Of a stretch of DNA of 6,731 bases, positions 1 through 6,117 are shown one piece after another. How positions within the stretch are numbered: position 1 is the stretch's first letter; every line of letters starts with the position of its first letter. Source of the DNA: an uncultured Porphyromonas sp. (GTDB taxonomy: Bacteria; Bacteroidota; Bacteroidia; Bacteroidales; Porphyromonadaceae); contig URKO01000067.1 in assembly GCA_900548415.1 (NCBI GenBank), forward strand, positions 1 through 6,731, given 5' to 3'. The position numbers and the translations under genes were made by a program. The notes under the pieces are model-generated. The model saw nothing but the letters and a program-made list of their open reading frames with translations, did no database searches and was not told where the DNA came from.

Positions 1-380
1 CAAAGCATCGCTGTGGCTCCTTCCTTTGCAATTCGGAGGTCCCGCAGGTGGCAGCACTGGCAGTGGATCTCTACGCTACCCCATACAGGCTCTCTCGCAA
101 GGCTCGCGAGGAGCTACAGATGCCAAATAACGATGATGATGACGAGGAAGTACCCGATGAGTGGGTGCGTGAGATGACCTTTAAGGTGCTATACACCTAC
201 AAGCTAGCGTACGCTGATGAGCGTTGTCAGCAGATCTCGAAGCAGATACAGACGCTACAGGAGGAGCATCCAGAGGCAGACTACGAGAGCTACCAGCCAC
301 TCCTCCAGGAGCTATCCACATGGCAAGAGATACGCAGGCTGTTGGGGCAGTTTAGCGGTCAGCGTGTGGTCATTTCGTGA
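1..380 (+). CDS. dnaG: DNA primase DnaG, C-terminal part (5' end outside window)
   Basis: The frame is open from the left edge to TGA at 378-380, giving about 125 visible residues, so this is the tail of a longer gene and the GTG at 48 is not a true start. The visible part begins around FLCNSEVPQVAALAVDLY and continues to TPYRLSR. That matches my recollection of the Bacteroidales DnaG C-terminal helicase-interacting region, where a phrase like 'xxLAAELxxDRYQLSK' is followed by a helical stretch ending in a short GxRVV-type terminus (here GQRVVIS). DnaG makes RNA primers at the replication fork, and its C-terminal domain docks on the DnaB helicase. An acidic linker (NNDDDDEEVPDE, from about nt 126) separates the two helical parts. 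holB, another replisome gene, follows 65 bp downstream, which supports the call. The catalytic zinc-binding and TOPRIM domains lie outside the window, so the identification rests only on the tail. Confidence 0.72.
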   Translation, partial: KHRCGSFLCNSEVPQVAALAVDLYATPYRLSRKAREELQMPNNDDDDEEVPDEWVREMTFKVLYTYKLAYADERCQQISKQIQTLQEEHPEADYESYQPLLQELSTWQEIRRLLGQFSGQRVVIS

Positions 381-445
381 GCTGAGGCATGTGATGAAGT
401 ACTGTTCGTTAACCCTTTTACCAATCTAGAGAAGAAAACGCAGTC

Positions 446-1534
446 ATGCAGTTTGCCGATATATATGGATACCGAGCTCTCAAGCAGCAGCTCGTTCACC
501 TGACCCAGTCGGGCCAGATGCCTCACGCTGTGCTACTGGAGATACAGGAGGGCTACCCAGGGCTTCACCTAGCGTGGGCCTGGGCACAGTACATACAGTG
601 TCAGTCTCCTACGGGCGAGGACTCTTGTGGCGAGTGCGCTTCCTGCAAGAAGGTCGCAGCTAGTGCACACCCTGACGTCATCTTCGTCTATCCCGTGGTC
701 AAAGCGGCACAGGACGAGACCCCTACGGAGCGATACTTCGACGAGTGGCGTACCTTCCTCGAGCGGTCGCCCTACATTACCGATCAGGACTGGCTCGAAG
801 CACTGGAGGCGGGCAATAGTCAGCCAGTTATCTATGTAAATGAGATCAATAGTCTCCTGTCACGTCTCTCTGTCACGACCACCGAAGGGGGCTGGCGCAC
901 GATCATCATCTACCAGCCTGAGCGCATGAATGATGCAGCGGCCAACAAACTCCTCAAGTCGCTCGAAGAGCCTCCCGCCGAGACGCTCTTTATCCTGGTG
1001 TCGGCACATTCGGATCGCCTCCTAGACACGATCCTGAGCCGTGTGCAGCGCTTCGAATTGCCTCCGATGACGGAGGCGGAGATGAGAGAGGCCTTGACAG
1101 CACTGCACCCTGAGCTAGCTACTGATGCCCTTGAGGCGATGATCCCCCTAGTGGACGGCAATCTGAGCGATGCCCTACGGCTACTCGACAGCTCCGCCTC
1201 GCAAGACAAACTACAAGAACTGGCGCAACAGTGGTACGATGCGACGCTACGAGCCGACATCTTGCGTCTGAAGCTGCTCAGTGAGGAGGTGGACAAAGCT
1301 GGACGTGAGGGAGCGGTCGCTTTCCTCAAGCTACTGATGCAGCAGGTGGAACAGCAGTGGCACCGTGCGCTCCGTGGTGAGGTGCGTGTGGGTGAGCTAC
1401 GGGTCAACAATAAGGCAATGGGCGCTTGCTACCGGCTCCTGGAGGAGGCGATGCGAGAGATACGTGGCAATGTACTGACGAAGATGGTACTCTTCGACAC
1501 GTTCCTACGGATGCTGCTTGCGCTGCGCAACTAA
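446..1534 (+). CDS. holB: DNA polymerase III delta-prime-like clamp-loader subunit
   Basis: This 362-residue protein has the AAA+ clamp-loader layout. It opens with FADIYGYRALKQQL and MPHAVLL. A four-cysteine zinc module follows, spaced C52-x8-C61-x2-C64-x2-C67, typical of DnaX and HolB proteins. The sensor-1 region contains MNDAAANKLLKSLEEPP (161-177), a hallmark of the family, and an SRV arginine-finger motif lies at 198-200 before QRFELPP. The segment where a Walker A loop would sit (about 34-42, QEGYPGLHL) lacks the GKT/S signature, so ATP binding is unlikely; this fits delta-prime, which is a non-ATPase subunit, and argues against DnaX (tau/gamma). In the clamp loader it works with delta and DnaX to load the beta clamp on primed DNA. 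The ATG at 446 has a purine-rich AGAGAAGAAAA stretch upstream and is the natural family N-terminus. Confidence 0.9.
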   Translation: MQFADIYGYRALKQQLVHLTQSGQMPHAVLLEIQEGYPGLHLAWAWAQYIQCQSPTGEDSCGECASCKKVAASAHPDVIFVYPVVKAAQDETPTERYFDEWRTFLERSPYITDQDWLEALEAGNSQPVIYVNEINSLLSRLSVTTTEGGWRTIIIYQPERMNDAAANKLLKSLEEPPAETLFILVSAHSDRLLDTILSRVQRFELPPMTEAEMREALTALHPELATDALEAMIPLVDGNLSDALRLLDSSASQDKLQELAQQWYDATLRADILRLKLLSEEVDKAGREGAVAFLKLLMQQVEQQWHRALRGEVRVGELRVNNKAMGACYRLLEEAMREIRGNVLTKMVLFDTFLRMLLALRN

Positions 1535-1545
1535 GGCTACTCGGT

Positions 1546-2562
1546 ATGTCAGAGCAGACGCTACGCCACCAGGGGCTGGACCTCTTACGGCTCCTTTCGG
1601 TCGTGATGGTGATCGGTATTCACACGGCTGGGGGCTACTTTATCGGAACGTCTTCGCTGTCAGAGCGTTGGCAGGCTGCCCCGTGGTATGTCCTCTCGGT
1701 GGGGGCCGTGCCGCTCTTTGTGATGCTGAGCGGAGCCTTCATGCTATCGCCTGGGCGACAGATTGGGAGCTTGACACACTTCTACAAGCGTAGTGTGGGG
1801 CGCAAGATACTCTTGCCACTCGTCGTCTGGTCTCTGGGCTACTACCTCTGGCACTGTGCGAAGGAGCAGGCGTGGATCGCCTTCCAGTGGTATCACTTGT
1901 GGTACCTTGTGATGCTGGCGGGACTATACGTGGTCACCCCTATGCTGCGCTGGCTCTGTAAGCGGATCGAGCGTAGCGATAGTCCTACCTATGGGGGCAA
2001 TCGAGGACTATTGATCTTGACGCTCGGGAGCTATCTCGTGGCGCTCGCTGTAGACCTCTACTACCGCTCGTATGGCATCCGGCAGATCTGCTTGCTCTGG
2101 TGGGTGCAGTACCTCCCTTACTACCTTGCGGGCTATCTGATCTCTCGCACCATTAGTCAGTTGCCGGGCAAAGGCTGGCTCGTGGCACTCTTCATCGGGA
2201 GTATGCTGCTACACGGAGCACTGCTCATTTACGTGCCTTACCAACAGTTAGGACGGGTGGGTGTCAACTTCTTTCCGCTGGTCGTACTCAAGGTGGTCTC
2301 GCTCTTCGCCCTCTGCTACAGATGGCGACCCACAGCACGACTCTTCGTCTCGGCAAGTAGGCTTTACCCCTATGTGATGGGGATCTACTTGGTACACTTT
2401 GCTGTGCTGCAGGTAGTCTTCAAGCTTTTCGAACTTTTCCTCCCCGCACTGACCGCCTGTCCAGCTGTAAGCCTTCCGCTACGCATCCTTCTCATTGCGC
2501 TCATCTCATTAGGTGTCACCGCTTTGCTCCGCAAGGTGCCACGACTACGACCGCTAGTTTAG
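1546..2562 (+). CDS. Acyltransferase family 3 membrane protein
   Basis: I place the start at ATG 1546, 11 bp after the holB stop, giving 338 residues. The frame is open further upstream, but only inside holB. The start places the family's N-terminal motif LDLLRLLSVVMVIGIH at residues 11-26, with the conserved Arg15 and His26. Further family marks are VPLFVMLSGAFML (55-67), FYKRSVGRKILLPLVVW (79-95), HLWYLVMLAGLYVVTPML (117-134) and YPYVMGIYLVH (274-284). About ten hydrophobic segments indicate an inner-membrane protein. Members of this family (OafA, WecH and NodX-like) transfer acetyl or other acyl groups to sugars of surface polysaccharides or to peptidoglycan- or lipid-linked acceptors. The HLWYL-LxGLYxxTP signature is closest to the WecH-like branch as I recall it. 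The acceptor cannot be read from sequence, and neither neighbour (holB, ribE) is a glycan gene. Its closeness to holB suggests read-through transcription from the replication genes. Confidence 0.88.
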   Translation: MSEQTLRHQGLDLLRLLSVVMVIGIHTAGGYFIGTSSLSERWQAAPWYVLSVGAVPLFVMLSGAFMLSPGRQIGSLTHFYKRSVGRKILLPLVVWSLGYYLWHCAKEQAWIAFQWYHLWYLVMLAGLYVVTPMLRWLCKRIERSDSPTYGGNRGLLILTLGSYLVALAVDLYYRSYGIRQICLLWWVQYLPYYLAGYLISRTISQLPGKGWLVALFIGSMLLHGALLIYVPYQQLGRVGVNFFPLVVLKVVSLFALCYRWRPTARLFVSASRLYPYVMGIYLVHFAVLQVVFKLFELFLPALTACPAVSLPLRILLIALISLGVTALLRKVPRLRPLV

Positions 2563-2573
2563 AGGGAAAAGCC

Positions 2574-2604
2574 TTTACGAGACAGCAATGATTTCGTATC
2601 TTTG
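2574..2604 (+). promoter_or_regulatory. Bacteroidota-type promoter for ribE
   Basis: The sequence TATCTTTG at 2597-2604 matches the Bacteroidota -7 consensus TAnnTTTG exactly. TTTA at 2574-2577 sits 19 bp upstream, in the place of the -33 element (consensus TTTG, one mismatch). The motif lies in the only sizeable gap of the rightward genes, between the acyltransferase stop and the ribE start. It predicts a leader of roughly 30 nt, too short for an FMN riboswitch, and none is visible. This would give ribE and the nitroreductase their own transcript. Confidence 0.65.
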
Positions 2605-2641
2605 CGAAGTAACTAATCAATAGAGCAAACCGAATAGATAT

Positions 2642-3244
2642 ATGTTTAGTGGAATAGTAGAAGGTATGGCGCAGGTGCGCCGCCTAACCCGCGAAGGAAG
2701 CAACCTGCACATCACACTCGCCTGCAACTTTGCCGCAGAGCTACAGATAGATCAGAGCATCGCACACAATGGCGTTTGCCTCACCGTTGTCTCGCTTGAG
2801 GAGGGGGGCTACACGGTGACAGCCGTTCAGGAGACGCTGGATCGTAGCAATCTGGGACTCCTACAGGTGGGCGACTATGTCAATGTGGAGCGCAGTATGA
2901 TGCTCGGTGGCCGTCTGGACGGTCATATCGTGCAGGGGCATGTGGATCAGACGGCTCGCTGTACGGCCATTCGAGAGATGGATGGAAGCCACTACTTTAC
3001 CTTCGCCTATGAGGTGGATCGTGAGATGATGCGCCAGGGATATATGACGGTCGAGAAGGGCTCCGTGACGGTCAACGGCGTGAGCCTCACCGTCTGCAAT
3101 TCGCAGGAAAACTCTTTCGAGGTGGCAATCATCCCTTATACCCTGGAGCATACCAACTTCAAGTACTTTAAGGAGGGAAGTGTGGTCAACCTCGAGTTTG
3201 ACATCTTGGGCAAGTACATCGCTCGCCTACGTTCGTTTGACTAA
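2642..3244 (+). CDS. ribE: Riboflavin synthase (alpha chain)
   Basis: This 200-residue protein is of normal family length and consists of two tandem lumazine-binding barrels. It starts with MFSGIVEG, the near-invariant MFTGIIE-type opening. The repeat motif occurs twice: NGVCLTV at 43-49 in the first barrel and NGVSLTV at 145-151 in the second. The linker motif GGRLDGHIVQGHVD is at 89-102. Cys46 and Ser148 occupy the equivalent positions of the two repeats, matching the Cys/Ser pair known from the E. coli enzyme. The enzyme dismutates two molecules of 6,7-dimethyl-8-ribityllumazine to riboflavin and a pyrimidine, which is the last step of riboflavin synthesis, in the cytoplasm. The start is decided by the family N-terminus; upstream is A/T-rich without a clear Shine-Dalgarno site, common in this phylum. 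A nitroreductase follows 12 bp downstream. Confidence 0.97.
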   Translation: MFSGIVEGMAQVRRLTREGSNLHITLACNFAAELQIDQSIAHNGVCLTVVSLEEGGYTVTAVQETLDRSNLGLLQVGDYVNVERSMMLGGRLDGHIVQGHVDQTARCTAIREMDGSHYFTFAYEVDREMMRQGYMTVEKGSVTVNGVSLTVCNSQENSFEVAIIPYTLEHTNFKYFKEGSVVNLEFDILGKYIARLRSFD

Positions 3245-3256
3245 ACCCTTGTAATT

Positions 3257-3805
3257 ATGAACCCTGAAGATCTATACGCTCTCTATCGGGAGCGTCAGAG
3301 CGATCGTAAATTTGCTGACCGCCCTGTACCGCAGGAGGTGCTGGAGCGCATCCTAAACAACGCCCTGCTGGCGCCCTCTGCAACCAATCAGCAGCCCTGG
3401 AGTATCGTAGCAGTCTCCGAGCCAGAGGCTGCTCAGCGTGTGGGGCAGGCGGTCATCAAAGGGGTGACAAATATGAATAAGTTTGCCCTGGAGGCACCCG
3501 TACATCTACTGATCGTAGCGGAGCGGGGACGCTGGGTGGCGCGTATGGGTAGTCGCGTGATGAAGGTGGATTATCGCCCCATAGACCTAGGCATCCTCGT
3601 GGCACACATCGTCCTAGCAGCACAGGCGGAGGGCGTCGGGAGTTGCATACTGGGTTGGATCAACGATGCCGCCGTGCGCAAAGAGCTGGGCATACCAGAC
3701 AAGCGTCAGGTGGTCCTAGACATCCTCCTCGGCTACTCCGAGCAACCAACTCGAGAGAAGAAGCGCAAGAGTCCCGACGAGGTGATCCACTGGAACAAGT
3801 GGTGA
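3257..3805 (+). CDS. Nitroreductase family FMN-dependent oxidoreductase
   Basis: This is a 182-residue single-domain nitroreductase. RERQSDRKF at 11-19 is the N-terminal FMN-phosphate-binding arginine/serine motif. APSATNQQPW at 39-48 is the second signature. EGVGSCILGWI at 125-135 is the glycine-rich segment near the flavin, and LGY (158-160), then a basic EKKRK stretch and DEVIHWNKW, end the protein. Family members bind FMN as homodimers and use NAD(P)H to reduce nitroaromatics, quinones or other acceptors; the physiological substrate here is unknown. The gene lies 12 bp behind ribE, probably on the same transcript, so a flavin-biosynthesis gene is joined to a flavin-using one. The ATG at 3257 follows an A/T-rich stretch without a clear ribosome-binding site. 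It is the last rightward gene before the convergent menE. Confidence 0.88.
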   Translation: MNPEDLYALYRERQSDRKFADRPVPQEVLERILNNALLAPSATNQQPWSIVAVSEPEAAQRVGQAVIKGVTNMNKFALEAPVHLLIVAERGRWVARMGSRVMKVDYRPIDLGILVAHIVLAAQAEGVGSCILGWINDAAVRKELGIPDKRQVVLDILLGYSEQPTREKKRKSPDEVIHWNKW

Positions 3806-3841
3806 GTCTTACGAGACTGGGAGTTGCCGTGAAGCGACGTG

Positions 3842-4939
3842 TTAGTGCGGAGCAGCGGTAGCGCGGAGGAGCTGCTGGAGGGCGCGACGGTCGAGCTTGC
3901 CGTTGTCGTTGTGCGGTAGTTGCGCTACGCAGCGGATCTCTTTCGGGCGGTGATAGAGAGGTAGGAGCTGTTCGCACGTTTCGTTTAGAGTCGTCGCCAA
4001 ACCTTCGGGGAGGCTGTCGCCTTCTAGTACGAGTACGAGCTTTTGTCCTAGCGCAGCATCGGCTACCCAGCTGATGGCGAGCGGTACGTCTAGTGTCGCA
4101 GAGAGCTTGCGCTCGATCGGCTCGGGACTGATCTTGACGCCGCCACTATTGATGATGTTGTCGGCTCGGCCCTCTATGGTAAAGCCCCCATCGGGGTGTA
4201 GCGCGACGAGGTCATGGGTCTTGAGTGTAGGCCCTTCGGGGTAGAGCAGGCGATCCTCGATGATGAGTTCGCCGTCGGAGCCTTGGGAGAGATGCACCCC
4301 CTCGAGGGGATAGAAGAGGGGAGAGGCGTGGGGCCCATTGAGCCGTCGCAGGGCGATGTGCGAGATGGTCTCGGTCATGCCGTAGGTGGCATAAGCTGCC
4401 ACGGGTAGCGTGCTGAGTTGTGCCTCCACAGCGGGATGAATGGCTCCGCCCCCGATGATTAGTTGCTCTGCTTGGCTGAGTAGTTTGCGCTCCGCGGGTA
4501 CCTCCAGCGTGTGGTGTAGTTGGAGGGGTACAAGCGAGACGAAGTGTGGTGCTGCGTTGAGTGTTGCCAGCGGATGGCTCGAGGGAGGCACCACGATTAG
4601 CTCGGCACCGGCGAGCAGTGCGCGTACCACCATCATCTTAGCGCCTATATAGCGCAGATCCATCGCTAGGAGGAGCCGTTTGCCAGCTTCGATCTGAAAG
4701 TAGCGGTTGCTCCTGAGTCCGCTCCTTCGCATAGCGCACTTCGTCAGTCTGATCCGCTTAGGGGCGCCCGTTGAGCCACAGGTTTGAACGACCACATACC
4801 CCTCGTTGCCCCACCACTCTCTGAGAAAGGCGAGGAGTGGCTGTAGTACCGCTCTGCGCCCAGAAGTTAGCCCCTGAGCGAACGGCTCTAAGCTCTCCGC
4901 ATCTACTCGTACGCTATCTATATATAGGTGCTCGGACAT
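3842..4939 (-). CDS. menE: o-Succinylbenzoate-CoA ligase (MenE), short form
   Basis: This 365-residue AMP-forming acyl-CoA synthetase activates o-succinylbenzoate with ATP and joins it to CoA in menaquinone synthesis. Motifs in order are the phosphate-binding loop TCGSTGAPK (53-61), GGGAI (163-167), YGMTETISHIA (186-196, the MenE-like form of the adenylation motif), GRADNIINSGGVKI (257-270), and NDNGKLDR (344-351) with the catalytic lysine Lys348 of the C-terminal lid. It is about 100 residues shorter than E. coli or Bacillus MenE, and the shortening is at the N-terminus, since the P-loop sits at residue 53. All core motifs are present, so it is likely functional; short MenE proteins are, as far as I know, usual in Bacteroidota. 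It is the last gene of the leftward menB-menC-menE block, 65 nt after menC. Its ATG is preceded directly by 7-bp repeats and has no Shine-Dalgarno sequence. It converges with the nitroreductase gene. Confidence 0.92.
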   Translation of the reverse strand: MSEHLYIDSVRVDAESLEPFAQGLTSGRRAVLQPLLAFLREWWGNEGYVVVQTCGSTGAPKRIRLTKCAMRRSGLRSNRYFQIEAGKRLLLAMDLRYIGAKMMVVRALLAGAELIVVPPSSHPLATLNAAPHFVSLVPLQLHHTLEVPAERKLLSQAEQLIIGGGAIHPAVEAQLSTLPVAAYATYGMTETISHIALRRLNGPHASPLFYPLEGVHLSQGSDGELIIEDRLLYPEGPTLKTHDLVALHPDGGFTIEGRADNIINSGGVKISPEPIERKLSATLDVPLAISWVADAALGQKLVLVLEGDSLPEGLATTLNETCEQLLPLYHRPKEIRCVAQLPHNDNGKLDRRALQQLLRATAAPH

Positions 4940-4960
4940 GTTGGCTGTTAGCTGTTGGCT
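4940..4960. repeat. Three-unit heptad repeat abutting the menE start
   Basis: Three exact-phase 7-bp units fill the 21 bp next to the menE ATG. Read on the + strand they are GTTGGCT, GTTAGCT and GTTGGCT; on the coding strand they are AGCCAAC, AGCTAAC and AGCCAAC, the last ending at the start codon. The only variation is one C/T change in the middle unit. It fills the usual ribosome-binding region and contains no AGGAGG-like core, so it may set the leader structure of menE. Confidence 0.85.
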
Positions 4961-4975
4961 AGAGATACTAGTGCC

Positions 4976-5017
4976 TCTAACTTCTAACTTCTAACCTCTA
5001 ATTTCTAATCTCTAACC
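4976..5017. repeat. Six-unit heptad repeat array in the menC-menE junction
   Basis: Six uninterrupted 7-bp units are present with consensus RRTTAGA on the menE coding strand (GGTTAGA, GATTAGA, AATTAGA, GGTTAGA, AGTTAGA and AGTTAGA). On the + strand each unit reads TCTAAYY. The TTAGA core is invariant and all variation is in the first two purines. A partial unit (TCT, 5018-5020) continues inward. The array overlaps the last menC codons: the TAG stop at 5005-5007 lies inside it. A 15-bp non-repeat stretch (4961-4975) separates it from the second array. Confidence 0.9.
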
Positions 5018-6111
5018 TCTCTGAAAAACATCTGATCACCGACGAGTCGTAGCGTGGAGGGCTTGTTGTTGAGATAGAGCGCTCCTGTGCCAAGCCCTTG
5101 CGGGCGGATGATCGGGTACTGGCTGACCCACTGAGCGATGGCGCTAAGCCCTACGTTCGACTCCAGCGCTGAGGTCGCCCACCAGCCGATGCCACGCTCC
5201 TCGGCCAGCTCGATCCACTCATCGACCCCGCTATGGAGCGACGGTTTAAGGATGATATAGTGTGGCTTTCCTTCGTCTAGTAGTTGCGCTTTGCGCTCTC
5301 GGGTGTGGATCCCTATTAGCTCCTCGTCGAGTGCTATGGGTAGTGGCGATGCTGCCGTGAGCTTCGCTAGGTCGTCCCACTGATTGCTCGCAGGTATCGG
5401 TTGCTCGATCGAGTGTAGGTGAAAGTCGCTCAGCCTTTTCAGTCGCTCCAGAGCTACCTCTGGGGCAAAAGCTCCGTTGGCATCCACCCGCAGCTCCATC
5501 TCCTCGGGCGAGAAGTGTTGCCGCACGTAGCGGAGTAGTTCTAGCTCTTCGGAAAAGTCTATTCCGCCGATCTTAAGCTTCAAGCATCGGAAGCCTTGCG
5601 CCAGCTTAGCTTTGATCTGCTCGTACATATAGGCTTTGTCGCCCATCCAGATCAACCCATTGATCGGAATACCCAGCTCGCCACGGGTGAAAGGGGTATC
5701 GCAAAAGGGCTTTACCGACCCCTCCTCACTACTGTGACCAGCAGCGATGAAGCTATTGATCGCCGTGGCTAAGCCAAAAGCGATGGAAGGGTAGGGACGT
5801 AGCGAGGCTACGTCAAACTGTTCGGGAGCCTGAGCCAGCTGCCCCGCCAGCTGCTCCAGCACCACCTGATAGTTGGGAAGATCGTCGCAACTGAGCTGAG
5901 GCATCGGGGCGCACTCGCCATAACCCACATGAGCTGCCTGCTCGAGGCTCTGGAGACGTAGGTAGTAGACCCGCTTCGTCTCATACTCGCCACGGGAGGT
6001 CTTGGCTGGACGACGAAAGCGCAGGGTGTATGGCTCCACGCTTATGGTCTCCCGCTCAGCTATCTGTGACAGTAGCGTGGGGAGGTGGAGGATGCTCTCT
6101 TGTGGTGACAT
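5005..6111 (-). CDS. menC: o-Succinylbenzoate synthase (MenC)
   Basis: This 368-residue enolase-superfamily enzyme dehydrates SHCHC to o-succinylbenzoate in menaquinone synthesis. The catalytic residues are readable: KxK pair Lys178 and Lys180 in LKLKIGG, metal ligands Asp210 (RVDANGAF), Glu236 (IEQPI) and Asp262 (ALDEEL), and the opposing Lys289 (ILKPS). The N-terminal capping domain ends near residue 140, and PQGLGTG (337-343) is the typical C-terminal segment. The start at ATG 6111 leaves about 20 residues ahead of the first capping strand (ISVEPYTLRF), slightly longer than many homologues; no other ATG fits better. The gap to menB upstream is 6 bp, so the two are co-transcribed and probably translationally coupled. 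The last codons and the TAG stop lie within a heptad repeat array. Catalytic residues identify it as a muconate-lactonising-type enolase, and the men neighbours make the OSBS assignment firm. Confidence 0.93.
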   Translation of the reverse strand: MSPQESILHLPTLLSQIAERETISVEPYTLRFRRPAKTSRGEYETKRVYYLRLQSLEQAAHVGYGECAPMPQLSCDDLPNYQVVLEQLAGQLAQAPEQFDVASLRPYPSIAFGLATAINSFIAAGHSSEEGSVKPFCDTPFTRGELGIPINGLIWMGDKAYMYEQIKAKLAQGFRCLKLKIGGIDFSEELELLRYVRQHFSPEEMELRVDANGAFAPEVALERLKRLSDFHLHSIEQPIPASNQWDDLAKLTAASPLPIALDEELIGIHTRERKAQLLDEGKPHYIILKPSLHSGVDEWIELAEERGIGWWATSALESNVGLSAIAQWVSQYPIIRPQGLGTGALYLNNKPSTLRLVGDQMFFREVRD

Positions 6112-6117
6112 CGACTA

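Noticed and set aside
381..445. Gap between dnaG and holB, checked for a promoter or small gene.
   Set aside because: No TAnnTTTG element, hairpin or convincing small reading frame was seen; the frame running through 217-429 is a shadow of dnaG.
910..1410. 166-residue open frame antisense to holB.
   Set aside because: It is serine/arginine-rich low-complexity translation typical of a shadow frame, and holB on the other strand has clear clamp-loader motifs.
1426..1545. Upstream extension of the acyltransferase reading frame into holB.
   Set aside because: The extension adds 40 residues without family similarity, while ATG 1546 gives the expected short lead to the LDLLR motif.
2861..3151. 96-residue open frame antisense to ribE.
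   Set aside because: It lies fully within the motif-rich ribE gene and shows no recognisable domain or start signal.
3805..3818. Small hairpin AGTCT-TACG-AGACT in the 36-bp gap between the convergent nitroreductase and menE genes, considered as a bidirectional terminator.
   Set aside because: The stem is only 5 bp, partly A/T, and no T-tract follows on either strand. The UACG loop is suggestive but not enough to call a terminator.
4961..4967. TATCTCT on the minus strand between the two heptad arrays, considered as a -7 promoter element for menE.
   Set aside because: It differs from TAnnTTTG at two positions and no TTTG-like -33 element is found 19-20 bp upstream.
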